Positions 1-7,538 of a DNA stretch of 64,000 nucleotides are shown here, piece after piece. The stretch comes from Tsukamurella sp040611135 (GTDB lineage Bacteria > Actinomycetota > Actinomycetes > Mycobacteriales > Mycobacteriaceae). Position 1 is the stretch's first letter, and each line of letters starts with the position of its first letter. Both the position numbers and the translations under genes were made by a program. The notes under the pieces are model-generated. The model was not told the origin of the DNA and searched no databases. It saw only the letters and a list, made by a program, of their open reading frames with translations. The stretch is taken from assembly GCF_040611135.1 (NCBI RefSeq), contig NZ_JBEXNL010000002.1, positions 310,001 through 374,000 on the forward strand. The letters run 5' to 3'.

Positions 1-227
1 TCGGCGTCGACCTCGACATCACTGCGGGCGGTGTCGGGCGAGCGTCCGTAGCCGCGCCGGTCCATCAGGAGCAGGGGCCTGTCGTCGGCCAGGGAGCGCT
101 GCGCGACGAAACCGTAGGCGTCGTCGTCGCCCCAGGTGAAGACGCCGTGCACGAAGAGCGCGGGCACGGCGTCCCGGCGGCCGGGATCGGCGGGCGACCA
201 CACGGTGACGTGGACGGGCTCGCGCAT
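1..227 (-). CDS. alpha/beta hydrolase, N-terminal part (cut by window edge)
   Basis: Reading from the ATG at 227 gives about 75 residues without a stop and runs off the left edge. The visible part shows the start of an alpha/beta hydrolase fold: an oxyanion-loop motif LFVHGVF near residue 28, a short acidic loop, then MDRRGYGRSP near residue 55, which is the usual strand and turn before the nucleophile elbow. The catalytic serine, acid and histidine lie outside the window, so the substrate is unknown. It starts 20 bases after the carboxylesterase stop on the same strand, so the two are probably one operon, both opposite the TetR gene. Confidence 0.75.
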   Translation of the reverse strand, partial: MREPVHVTVWSPADPGRRDAVPALFVHGVFTWGDDDAYGFVAQRSLADDRPLLLMDRRGYGRSPDTARSDVEVDA

Positions 228-247
228 GCGGCGTCTCCTCGGGCCGG

Positions 248-1741
248 TCAGTGCGACGGGATCGGCGCGAAGGGCGCGGGCGGGCGGCCGTGCCACAGCC
301 GGCGCGACGGCTCCTCGGGATAGGGCGCCGTCGTCGACGGGTCGTCGAGGAGGCGGGTGCTCCGGCGTTCGGCGTCGAAGCGCCGCCAACCCGGATCGCC
401 GGTGGCGCAGAACCGCGCCCACGCTCCGAGCAGCTCGTTCGACAGCGCACGGACCGCGGGCGCGGGATCGTCGCCGAAGAACATGCGGCCCGTCGGGCAG
501 TCCAGCGTCCCGAAGGCGAGCGGGACGTCGATGCTGTGGCAAGCGCCGTACACCTCGGTCTCCCAGCGGATCTCGAACAGGAACGTGGTGCCGCCGGCCG
601 CCGCGTTCGCCTCCGCGAGCAGCACGGACGGCATGCGGAAGGTGGCGTCGGAGGAGACGATCTCCATTATCTGCTCCGTAGTCGCGTCCGGGTACGCCGC
701 GCGGTAGTCGACGGGGTCGCCGGGAGCGAAGGCCGCCAGCGCCCGGGCCGCATCCGCCTCGGTGAAGGTGTCGCGCACTCCCATCATGACGCTGAACAGG
801 CGGAACTCGTCGCGCATGTGCCCGGTGAGCAGGTGGATGCCCGCGGCATTCCCGTCGGCCAAGGACTCCCACGGGGTCTGTGGCAGCAGATCCTCGCCGA
901 TGACCGGGCAGACGACGATCCCCAGCTGCGAGAGGCGGCCCCATCGATCGCGATGCGCCGGCGCGTCGAGGCAGAGGGCCGTCACCTCGTCGGCCAGGTG
1001 CTGCGGTGCGACCTCGGCGAACCCGGCCGCAGTCGGTGCGACGCCCAGGCGCTCCGCGAGCGCGGCGGTGACCTCCTGCGCCAACTCCGGCGTGATGTGC
1101 AGGCCGGGGACCGAATGCGTGATGGCCCTGCGGAACAGCGGACGGGCGCGGGGGATCGCGAGCAGTGCGGCGACCGAGCCCGCGCCGCCCGATGTGCCCG
1201 CGATCGTGATCGTGTCGGGGTCGCCGCCGAAGGCGGCGATGTTCCGCCGGACCCACTCGAGAGCGGCGATCTGGTCCAGCAGGCCCCGGTTCGACGGTGC
1301 GCCGTCGAGCAGCGCGAAGCCCTCGGCGCCCATCCGACACTGGACGCTCACGACGACCAGGCCCTCGGCCGCGAGCGCGGACGGATCGAACATGGGATCC
1401 GCCGCCGTCCCCGCCATGTAGCCGCCGCAGCAGATCCACACCAGGACGGGCAGTCGCGATCGTCCGGGATCCGGGGCGCACACGTTGACGGTGAGCCAGT
1501 TCGCGTCGTCCGAGGTCTCCGCCTGTGTGGGGCCGGACTGTGGCGGCGGAGGGCCGAAGTCGACCGCCGACCGCACGCCGTCCCAGTGGGGGACCGGAGC
1601 CGGGGCGGCGAAGCGCAACGCCCCGACGGGCGGCTGTGCGTACGGAATGCCGCGGAAGGTCGCTGTACCGCTGCCGCGGTACCGGCCCTCGACGACGCCC
1701 TCCGCCGTACGGACGCGGGGATGTTCGCGCATCTTCGTCAC
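248..1741 (-). CDS. type B carboxylesterase/lipase family protein
   Basis: A 497-residue enzyme of the carboxylesterase type B family, which hydrolyses carboxylic esters through a Ser-Glu/Asp-His triad. The family start GIPYAQPPVG is at residues 31-40. The nucleophile elbow AGTSGGAG puts Ser at about 184, GHMRDEF supplies the likely acid, and ACHSIDVPLAFG supplies the histidine. The oxyanion motif is odd: where relatives have HGGG after VWI, this protein has CCGG near residue 104, so the first two positions are both cysteine. No signal peptide is visible, so it is probably cytoplasmic. ATGs lie at residues 1 and 4. It is divergent from a TetR gene that likely controls it. Confidence 0.9.
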   Translation of the reverse strand: MTKMREHPRVRTAEGVVEGRYRGSGTATFRGIPYAQPPVGALRFAAPAPVPHWDGVRSAVDFGPPPPQSGPTQAETSDDANWLTVNVCAPDPGRSRLPVLVWICCGGYMAGTAADPMFDPSALAAEGLVVVSVQCRMGAEGFALLDGAPSNRGLLDQIAALEWVRRNIAAFGGDPDTITIAGTSGGAGSVAALLAIPRARPLFRRAITHSVPGLHITPELAQEVTAALAERLGVAPTAAGFAEVAPQHLADEVTALCLDAPAHRDRWGRLSQLGIVVCPVIGEDLLPQTPWESLADGNAAGIHLLTGHMRDEFRLFSVMMGVRDTFTEADAARALAAFAPGDPVDYRAAYPDATTEQIMEIVSSDATFRMPSVLLAEANAAAGGTTFLFEIRWETEVYGACHSIDVPLAFGTLDCPTGRMFFGDDPAPAVRALSNELLGAWARFCATGDPGWRRFDAERRSTRLLDDPSTTAPYPEEPSRRLWHGRPPAPFAPIPSH

Positions 1742-1784
1742 CTCTTGTCGTGGCGCGGTGCCCGGCCGCCGTCTTCAGCCAGTT

Positions 1785-1814
1785 GTATTATTTCAAGTGT
1801 ATGAGAACCGTCAA
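1785..1814 (-). promoter_or_regulatory. promoter of the carboxylesterase operon, with likely TetR operator
   Basis: On the minus strand TTGACG (1814-1809) and TAATAC (1790-1785) are separated by 18 bases, a good sigma-70-type pair for the esterase starting at 1741. This is the most AT-rich piece of the gap. It also holds a short inverted repeat, TTG-N8-CAA (1784-1797), that overlaps the -10 and could be where the divergent TetR protein binds. Confidence 0.45.
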
Positions 1815-1825
1815 GGGGGGCTGAG

Positions 1826-2422
1826 GTGCCGAAACAGGTCGATCACCGGGAGCGTCGCGAGGCGATCGCCCGCGCGTTGTGGCGCGTGGTGGGCACCGCG
1901 GGCGTGCAGCGTCTGAGCCTGCGGGAGGTGGCGAAGGAGGCCGGGATGTCGCACGGTCAGCTGCAGCACTACTTCGGCTCCCGGCAGGAGATGCTCGGCT
2001 TCGCCATGGATTTCGCCGCGGAGCGGAGCGCAGCGCGGGTCGCGCAGGGCCTGGAACGCCTCGGCGCGGACCCTCATCCGCGCGACGTGCTGCGCCTGGT
2101 GCTCGTCGAGATGCTGCCGCTGCACCCGGATTCGCGGGCGACCAGTCGGATGAACGCCGCCTACGTCCTCGAGGCGCTGCACGACGAGGCGATCCGCGCC
2201 CGGACCCGCGACGGCTTGTCGCGGGGTCGCGCGCAGGTCGAGCAGCTCGTCCGGGCCGCGATCGCCGACGGTCGCATCGCGGCGGACCGTGCACCGTCGA
2301 CGGAGACGGACCGGCTGCTGGCGCTGACCGGCCTGACGCCCCTGCTGGAGCTGCGGGTCATCGAGTCGGGGGACGCCCTCGCCGCGATCGACCGGCACCT
2401 CGAGGACCTGTTCACGACCTGA
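1826..2422 (+). CDS. TetR/AcrR family transcriptional regulator
   Basis: A 198-residue one-component regulator. Residues 8-60 form the TetR DNA-binding domain: the helix-turn-helix reads LSLREVAKEAGMSHGQLQHYF around residues 26-46, ending in the typical HYFGSR turn. The rest is a helical ligand-binding region of usual length. It starts about 85 bases from the divergent carboxylesterase gene, so it most likely represses the esterase/hydrolase pair and itself. The effector cannot be read from the sequence. The ATG is preceded by GGGGGGCTGAGG-type purine-rich sequence. Confidence 0.85.
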   Translation: MPKQVDHRERREAIARALWRVVGTAGVQRLSLREVAKEAGMSHGQLQHYFGSRQEMLGFAMDFAAERSAARVAQGLERLGADPHPRDVLRLVLVEMLPLHPDSRATSRMNAAYVLEALHDEAIRARTRDGLSRGRAQVEQLVRAAIADGRIAADRAPSTETDRLLALTGLTPLLELRVIESGDALAAIDRHLEDLFTT

Positions 2423-2516
2423 CGGGTCGGCTTCCGGGCGGGTCCGGACGGCACCGTCGACCTGCGGTTCCGTGACGATTTCGCTGGTCGTCCGGACCGG
2501 CGTACACTTGCTTCTG

Positions 2517-2614
2517 CACTCCGTCCAGATGGCGGAGTGACTACGCGTGTTCCCCAGGCGCCGCTCGCGGCGCGCCGTGCAGCGCGGTCTCCTTCTCGAA
2601 GGAGTGCAGCGCGG
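2517..2614 (+). promoter_or_regulatory. structured 5' leader of rpsB-tsf
   Basis: The gap 2423-2707 contains two clear hairpins. CACTCCG (2517-2523) pairs with CGGAGTG (2533-2539) around a 9-base loop, and CTCCTTC (2589-2595) pairs with GAAGGAG (2598-2604) around a 2-base loop. The second hairpin is flanked by an 11-base direct repeat, GTGCAGCGCGG, at 2577-2587 and 2604-2614. Ribosomal protein operons are often autoregulated by leader RNA, so this may be an S2-binding or attenuation element. No convincing -35/-10 pair was found; TACACT at 2503-2508 is the best -10. Confidence 0.4.
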
Positions 2615-2707
2615 CGGAACACCAGGACACCGCGCACCGTCCGGCCCGCTGAACTGCGGGAACCGGTCGTCGCGGCGTGGACAACTGCAACGTGAGAAAG
2701 AGGCATC

Positions 2708-3562
2708 ATGGCTGTCGTAACCATGAAGCAGCTGCTGGACAGCGGCGCGCACTTCGGTCATCAGACCCGTCGGTGGAACCCGAAGATGAAGCGCTTCATC
2801 TTCACCGACCGCAACGGCATCTACATCATCGATCTGCAGCAGACGCTGACCTACATCGACAAGGCCTACGAGTTCGTCAAGGAGACCGTCGCCCACGGTG
2901 GCACCGTCCTCTTCGTCGGCACCAAGAAGCAGGCCCAGGAGTCGATCGCCGAAGAGGCCACCCGCGTCGGCATGCCCTACGTGAACCAGCGCTGGCTGGG
3001 CGGCATGCTCACCAACTTCCAGACGGTCCACAAGCGCCTTCAGCGGATGAAGGAGCTGGAGACCATGGAGCAGACCGGTGGCTTCGAGGGTCGCACCAAG
3101 AAGGAAATCCTCATGCTCACGCGCGAGAAGAACAAGCTCGAGCGCACCCTCGGCGGCATCCGCGACATGGCCAAGGTCCCGTCGGCCATCTGGGTCGTGG
3201 ACACCAACAAGGAGCACATCGCCGTCGGCGAGGCCCGCAAGCTGGGCATCCCGGTCATCGCGATCCTCGACACCAACTGCGATCCCGACCTCGTCGACTA
3301 CCCGATCCCGGGTAACGACGACGCCATTCGGTCTGCTGCGCTGCTCACGAAGGTCGTGGCTTCGGCCGTGGCCGAGGGCGTGCAGGCCCGCGCCGGTGTC
3401 GCCACCGGCGATGCCAAGCCCGAGGCCGGCGCCGGCGAGCCCCTCGCCGAGTGGGAGCAGGAGCTGCTCGAGTCGGCCACCGTCGCCGCCGAGGCCCCCG
3501 CTGCCGAGGCCGCGGCGACCGAGGCTCCGGCCGAGGCGCCCACCGAGACCCCGGAAGCCTGA
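2708..3562 (+). CDS. rpsB: 30S ribosomal protein S2
   Basis: A 284-residue small-subunit protein that helps join the head and body of the 30S particle. It starts with MAVVTMKQLLDSGAHFGHQT and carries the S2 signatures RWNPKMKRFIF, FVGTKKQAQ, RWLGGMLTNF and GIPVIAILDTNCDPD. The conserved core ends near residue 230. After it comes an Ala/Glu/Pro-rich acidic tail of about 50 residues, common in actinobacterial S2. The start is supported by a GAAAGAGG ribosome site 5 bases upstream. It is followed by tsf after 45 bases, the conserved rpsB-tsf order, and is preceded by a structured leader. Confidence 0.99.
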   Translation: MAVVTMKQLLDSGAHFGHQTRRWNPKMKRFIFTDRNGIYIIDLQQTLTYIDKAYEFVKETVAHGGTVLFVGTKKQAQESIAEEATRVGMPYVNQRWLGGMLTNFQTVHKRLQRMKELETMEQTGGFEGRTKKEILMLTREKNKLERTLGGIRDMAKVPSAIWVVDTNKEHIAVGEARKLGIPVIAILDTNCDPDLVDYPIPGNDDAIRSAALLTKVVASAVAEGVQARAGVATGDAKPEAGAGEPLAEWEQELLESATVAAEAPAAEAAATEAPAEAPTETPEA

Positions 3563-3607
3563 TCGGCCTCCGGTCGCTCTTCCCTACAACGCTAAGGAGC
3601 CGCATTA

Positions 3608-4432
3608 ATGGCGAACTACACCGCCGCTGACGTCAAGCGTCTCCGCGACCTCACCGGGTCGGGGATGATGGACTGCAAGAACGCGCTCACCGAGACCGAC
3701 GGCGATTTCGACAAGGCCGTCGAGGTGCTGCGCATCAAGGGCGCGAAGGACGTCGGCAAGCGCGCCGGTCGTTCCACCGCCGAGGGCCTCGTGGCCGCCA
3801 AGGGCGGCGTGCTCATCGAGCTCAACTCCGAGACCGACTTCGTGGCGAAGAACGCGGAGTTCCAGGAGCTGGCCGATGCGATCGTCGCGGCCGCCGCCGC
3901 GTCGGACGCCGCCACCGTCGAGGCCGTTCTCGAGCTGCCGCTCGAGGGCGAGACCGTCGCGTCGCGCATCGAGGCCGCGTCGGCCAAGCTGGGCGAGAAG
4001 CTCGTGCTGCGTCGCATCGCGCGCTACGACGGCCCCGTCGCCGTCTACCTGCACAAGCGCAGCTCGGACCTGCCGCCCGCCGTGGGCGTGCTGGTCTCGT
4101 TCGCGGGCGAGGGTGACACCGCTGCTGAGGCCGCTCGCGGCGCCGGCATGCAGGTCGCTGCGCTCAAGGCGAAGTACGCCAGCCGGGACGAGGTTCCCGC
4201 CGACGTCATCGAGAACGAGCGTCGCATCGCCGAGGAGACCGCGCGTGCCGAGGGCAAGCCGGAGCAGGCGCTGTCGAAGATCGTCGAGGGCAAGACCGTG
4301 GCCTACTACAAGGACACCGTTCTTCCCGACCAGCCGTCGGTGACCGACAGCAAGAAGTCGGTCCAGCAGGTGCTGGACGAGGCCGGTGCGAAGGTCCTCG
4401 CCTTCACCCGCTTCGAGGTCGGCCAGGAGTAA
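3608..4432 (+). CDS. tsf: translation elongation factor Ts
   Basis: A 274-residue nucleotide-exchange factor for EF-Tu. The N-terminal UBA-like domain (ADVKRLRDLTGSGMMDCKNAL, residues 7-27) is followed by the TDF-V motif of the core: ELNSETDFVAKN near residues 77-88. The C-terminal coiled-coil part contains VEGKTVAYYKDTVLPDQPSV. Length is normal for an actinobacterial EF-Ts. A strong AAGGAGC ribosome site precedes the ATG. It is the second gene of the rpsB-tsf operon and is closed by a rho-independent terminator. Confidence 0.99.
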   Translation: MANYTAADVKRLRDLTGSGMMDCKNALTETDGDFDKAVEVLRIKGAKDVGKRAGRSTAEGLVAAKGGVLIELNSETDFVAKNAEFQELADAIVAAAAASDAATVEAVLELPLEGETVASRIEAASAKLGEKLVLRRIARYDGPVAVYLHKRSSDLPPAVGVLVSFAGEGDTAAEAARGAGMQVAALKAKYASRDEVPADVIENERRIAEETARAEGKPEQALSKIVEGKTVAYYKDTVLPDQPSVTDSKKSVQQVLDEAGAKVLAFTRFEVGQE

Positions 4433-4452
4433 CTCCGGTAGTCCCCGCGTAC

Positions 4453-4485
4453 GAGGCCCGCACCGATGCAGTCGGTGCGGGCCTC
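4453..4485 (+). terminator. rho-independent-type terminator after tsf
   Basis: A perfect 14-bp inverted repeat: GAGGCCCGCACCGA (4453-4466), 5-base loop, TCGGTGCGGGCCTC (4472-4485). It is followed by GCCGTTTGT rather than a long T tract, as is usual for terminators in high-GC actinobacteria. It starts 21 bases after the tsf stop and separates tsf from the VOC/AraC pair. Confidence 0.85.
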
Positions 4486-4505
4486 GCCGTTTGTCGGCCC
4501 TTGCG

Positions 4506-4565
4506 ATTGAACACCGTTACTGCCCGCCGCGACCTGCACGTTCGCCGTTGGTAACAGTGTTCAAT
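4506..4565 (+). promoter_or_regulatory. long inverted repeat upstream of the VOC/AraC operon (candidate operator)
   Basis: ATTGAACACCGTTAC (4506-4520) and GTAACAGTGTTCAAT (4551-4565) are inverted repeats of one another with a single mismatch in 15 bases, separated by 30 bases. The arm centres are 45 bp apart, about four helical turns, so a dimer or two regulator molecules could bind the same DNA face. The next operon encodes an AraC-family regulator, which makes this a natural autoregulatory site. A bidentate terminator is less likely because the spacer is long and a terminator already lies at 4453-4485. Confidence 0.5.
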
Positions 4566-4625
4566 TGGGGCGGTGTGCGGAAATCTTCAAGCCCGACGGT
4601 GCCGTCGGCTGCCAGTCTTGAAGGC

Positions 4626-5021
4626 ATGAACACGACACGCAAGGACACGAACATCTGGCCCGGACTCACCTACGACGACGCGCTCGCGGCGCGGGAGTGG
4701 TTGCGCCGCCTCGGCTTCGAGGAAGGGGTCCTCGTCGAAGGGGACGCCGACGGTGAGGTCGTCCACTCCGAGATGCTGTGGCCCGACGGCGGCCGCGTCA
4801 TGGTCCACTCCGCCGCCAAACAGGACACCACCTTCTCCACTCCGCGCGGCAGCGGCAGCGTCTACGTGGTCGTCACCGACCCCGACGCCGTCTTCGCTCG
4901 GGCACAGGAGCTCGGCGCCCGCCTGGTGCGGGAGATGCGCGAGGAGGACTATGGGTCGCGAGGCTTCTCCATCGCCGACCCGGAGGGCAACACGTGGAGT
5001 TTCGGTACCTACGCGGGGTGA
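4626..5021 (+). CDS. VOC family protein (glyoxalase/bleomycin-resistance fold)
   Basis: A 131-residue single vicinal-oxygen-chelate domain. The N-terminal LTYDDALAAREWLRRLGFEE is the usual beta-alpha start of the fold, and the C-terminal GSRGFSIADPEGNTWSFGTY is the typical DPxGNxWxFG ending with the last metal-side residues. Such small VOC proteins act as dioxygenase-like, glyoxalase-like or antibiotic-binding proteins; which one cannot be decided here. It overlaps the next gene by the GTGA at 5018-5021, so it is translationally coupled to the AraC-type regulator. Its start ATG has AAGG just upstream. Confidence 0.85.
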   Translation: MNTTRKDTNIWPGLTYDDALAAREWLRRLGFEEGVLVEGDADGEVVHSEMLWPDGGRVMVHSAAKQDTTFSTPRGSGSVYVVVTDPDAVFARAQELGARLVREMREEDYGSRGFSIADPEGNTWSFGTYAG

Positions 5022-5779
5022 GCGGCCCCGGGATCGCCCGGGCCGCCGCGTACGACATCAGCGGCGTCGTCCCGGGCACCCACCTCGCCGTGCCCTCGCC
5101 GACGCTCACGATGATCATCGACCTCGGGCACGGCCTGGACCTGACGGGGCCGGGCCTGCCCGGGCGCACGACCTTCCGCCTGTGCCTCTCGGGCATGCAC
5201 CCGACGCCGTACCTGGTCCACCACGACGGCCTGCAGCGCGGCGTGCAGGTGGACGTGCGGCCCAGCCTCGTCCGGGCCCTCACCGGCGCCCCGGCGGCCG
5301 AACTCGGGGGAGAGGCCGTCGAACTCGACGACCTCCGCCCGGGCCTCGCAGCGGAGCTGTACGGCCGCGTCGCGGCGGCGGCGGACGCGCAGCGTGAGGC
5401 CGTCGCGGCGACGGTGCTCGCCGGCCACGCGGTCTCGGACCGCGAGGTGCAGCCGGACGCCGCCGCGGCGTGGTCGTACCTCGCGGCCCGCAGCGGCGCG
5501 GTCACCGTCGCCGAGCTGACCGAGCGGTCCGGCTGGTCCGCCCGCTACCTGGCGATGAAGTTCACCGCCGAGTTTGGCATGGGGATCAAGCAGGCGGCGC
5601 GGCTGATGCGCTTCGACGCCGCGCGGCGCGAGCTCGAGGCGGGAATCCCCGCGGCGGACGTCGCGGTGCGCCGCGGCTACGCCGACCAGGCGCACCTGAG
5701 TCGCGACGTGCGCTCCTTCCTGGGCCTGTCACCGTCGGCCTACCTCGTGCGTCGACGGACCGAGTTCACGCCTGTGTAG
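5018..5779 (+). CDS. AraC family transcriptional regulator
   Basis: A 253-residue protein read from the GTG at 5018, which overlaps the VOC stop codon by four bases. The C-terminal 100 residues are an AraC/XylS double helix-turn-helix: LTERSGWSARYLAMKFTAEF is the first, and AADVAVRRGYADQAHLSRDV the second, ending with the classic FLGLSPSAYL. The N-terminal region (about 150 residues) is a ligand- or dimer-forming domain with LAVPSPTLTMIIDLG. Coupling to a VOC gene is frequent for regulators of small-molecule detoxification. The inverted repeat at 4506-4565 is the likely target. Confidence 0.85.
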   Translation: MSGPGIARAAAYDISGVVPGTHLAVPSPTLTMIIDLGHGLDLTGPGLPGRTTFRLCLSGMHPTPYLVHHDGLQRGVQVDVRPSLVRALTGAPAAELGGEAVELDDLRPGLAAELYGRVAAAADAQREAVAATVLAGHAVSDREVQPDAAAAWSYLAARSGAVTVAELTERSGWSARYLAMKFTAEFGMGIKQAARLMRFDAARRELEAGIPAADVAVRRGYADQAHLSRDVRSFLGLSPSAYLVRRRTEFTPV

Positions 5780-5782
5780 TCT
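5777..5782 (+). promoter_or_regulatory. -10 element (leaderless) for the SGNH hydrolase gene
   Basis: TAGTCT lies 7 bases before the GTG at 5790, a spacing that would put the transcript start at the start codon. It overlaps the stop codon of the AraC gene. Confidence 0.4.
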
Positions 5783-5789
5783 CGCCGGG

Positions 5790-6713
5790 GTGTCCTGGAT
5801 CCGGCGTGCGATCGCAATGCCCCTCGTGGCCTGCCTCGTGCTCGCCGTCGCCGGGTCCACCGCGATCGGGGGCGGCAGCGGGTACACGCACTACCAGAGC
5901 AACGCCGTGAGCTACATCCCCGACCTCCCGGGCGGCGCGCAGTACGTCGCGATGGGGGACAGCTACGCCGCATCGGGCACGCAGGCCAAGATGCAGCCGA
6001 TGGACCTCTGCGCCCGCAACGGCGACGACCTCGGCCACGTCCTCGCGCAGCGACTGCAGCCCTACTCGTTCACCGACCGCGCCTGCTCCGGCGCCACGCT
6101 CGACGACCTGACGCAGCCCTCGCCGAAGCCGAACACCTCGCCGCAGATCTACGGGGTGGGGCCGTTCACCCGGCTCGTGACGATCCTCATCGGCGCGAAT
6201 TCGATCGGCTTCGGCAACATCGTCGTGCACTGTTTCGGCGACCCCGACGATCGCTGCGGCGCCGTCGCCACGCAGGACCTCCCGGGCTCGCAGGGGTGGA
6301 ACTTCGTCCGCGCGCAGTACGCGGCCACCGTCGACGCGATCAAGAAGGCGGCGGCGCCCGACGTGCGGATCGTCCTGGTCGGGTACCTCCCGCTGTTCTC
6401 GGTCGACGGTCCGCCGGACCGCGCCTGCCTCGACCGGGCCGGCATCCCGGAGCGGAACGTGGAGCACTGGCGCACCTGGTACCGCAGCGTCGACCGGCTG
6501 ATCCGTGAGGTGGCAGCGGACCGCGGGGTCATGTACGTGCAGCCGCCGCTCGACCACACCGCGTGCGACCCGGATCCCTACGCCCGACTGGGCGGCCCGA
6601 AGCTCAAGGCGCAGGAGCCCGAGGCCAATGGATTGCACCCGACGGCCGCCGGTCAGCGAGCCCTGGGCAACCTGATCGAGGACCGGCTCCGAGGAACTGC
6701 GCCGCCCGCATAG
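5790..6713 (+). CDS. secreted SGNH/GDSL-family hydrolase
   Basis: A 307-residue protein with a short basic start and a hydrophobic signal segment (residues 8-27), so probably exported or membrane-anchored. Block I is GDSYAASG with the nucleophile Ser near residue 58; block III contains the GANSIGFGN stretch (Asn of the oxyanion hole); block V is NGLHPTAAGQ with the catalytic His near 283. The usual Asp three residues before that His is Asn here, which some SGNH esterases tolerate by using a Ser-His dyad. Relatives in mycolic-acid bacteria act on cell-envelope esters. It starts right after the AraC gene. Confidence 0.85.
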   Translation: MSWIRRAIAMPLVACLVLAVAGSTAIGGGSGYTHYQSNAVSYIPDLPGGAQYVAMGDSYAASGTQAKMQPMDLCARNGDDLGHVLAQRLQPYSFTDRACSGATLDDLTQPSPKPNTSPQIYGVGPFTRLVTILIGANSIGFGNIVVHCFGDPDDRCGAVATQDLPGSQGWNFVRAQYAATVDAIKKAAAPDVRIVLVGYLPLFSVDGPPDRACLDRAGIPERNVEHWRTWYRSVDRLIREVAADRGVMYVQPPLDHTACDPDPYARLGGPKLKAQEPEANGLHPTAAGQRALGNLIEDRLRGTAPPA

Positions 6714-6716
6714 GAT
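6711..6716 (+). promoter_or_regulatory. -10 element (leaderless) for pyrH
   Basis: TAGGAT overlaps the stop codon of the SGNH gene and lies 7 bases before the GTG at 6724. This spacing is why the GTG is preferred over the ATG at 6715 as the pyrH start. Confidence 0.45.
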
Positions 6717-6723
6717 GGTCCGC

Positions 6724-7488
6724 GTGACGGACACGGCCCAGGGACTTCAGACGGATCAGGACGCGACGCAGGATCAGGCACGGCACGGCTACAAGCGGGT
6801 GCTGCTCAAGCTGGGCGGGGAGATGTTCGGCGGCGGCGAGGTGGGCCTCGACCCCGATGTGGTGACCACGGTGGCGCAGCAGATCGCCGAGGTCTCGCGC
6901 AGCGGCCACGAGATCGCGGTGGTCATCGGCGGTGGCAACTTCTTCCGCGGCGCCGAGCTGCAGAACCGCGGCATGGACCGCGCGCGGTCGGACTACATGG
7001 GCATGCTCGGCACGGTGATGAACTGCCTCGCGCTGCAGGACTTCCTGCAGAAGGAGGGTGTCGACACCCGCGTGCAGACCGCCATCACCATGGGACAGGT
7101 CGCCGAACCCTACCTGCCCCTGCGTGCCAAGCGCCACCTCGAGAAGGGCCGCGTCGTGATCTTCGGCGCCGGCATGGGCATGCCCTACTTCTCCACCGAT
7201 ACCACCGCCGCGCAGCGCGCGCTCGAGATCGGCGCCGAGGTCGTGCTCATGGCCAAGGCGGTGGACGGCGTGTACGACAGCGACCCCCGCACCAATCCCG
7301 ACGCGAAGCTGTTCGCCGAGATCACCCACCGCGCTGCGCTGGAGAAGGGCCTCAAGGTGGCCGACGCGACCGCGTTCAGCCTCTGCATGGACAACAAGAT
7401 GCCGATGCTGGTGTTCAATCTCCTGGAGGAGGGCAACATCGCCCGCGCCGTCGCGGGGGAGAAGATCGGCACCCTCGTCCGGCCCTGA
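6724..7488 (+). CDS. pyrH: uridylate kinase (UMP kinase)
   Basis: Phosphorylates UMP to UDP with ATP in pyrimidine nucleotide synthesis; works as a hexamer of amino-acid-kinase folds. The 254-residue protein has the phosphate-binding KRVLLKLGGEMFGG, the IGGGNFFRG nucleotide loop, and the UMP-site GAGMGMPYFSTDTTAAQRA. The short acidic, Gln-rich N-terminal extension (about 20 residues) is usual in actinobacteria. The GTG at 6724 is chosen because a TANNNT -10 element lies 7 bases upstream; an ATG at 6715 is in frame. It is followed after 41-50 bases by frr, the conserved pyrH-frr pair. Confidence 0.97.
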   Translation: MTDTAQGLQTDQDATQDQARHGYKRVLLKLGGEMFGGGEVGLDPDVVTTVAQQIAEVSRSGHEIAVVIGGGNFFRGAELQNRGMDRARSDYMGMLGTVMNCLALQDFLQKEGVDTRVQTAITMGQVAEPYLPLRAKRHLEKGRVVIFGAGMGMPYFSTDTTAAQRALEIGAEVVLMAKAVDGVYDSDPRTNPDAKLFAEITHRAALEKGLKVADATAFSLCMDNKMPMLVFNLLEEGNIARAVAGEKIGTLVRP

Positions 7489-7538
7489 CGCCGGACCGAA
7501 GACCACCACTGGACAGACGAAAAGGACGTGTGAGGCAA

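Noticed and set aside
2479..2508. Sigma-70 promoter for rpsB (TTCGCT, 18 bases, TACACT)
   Set aside because: Only the -10 is convincing; the -35 is too weak to annotate.
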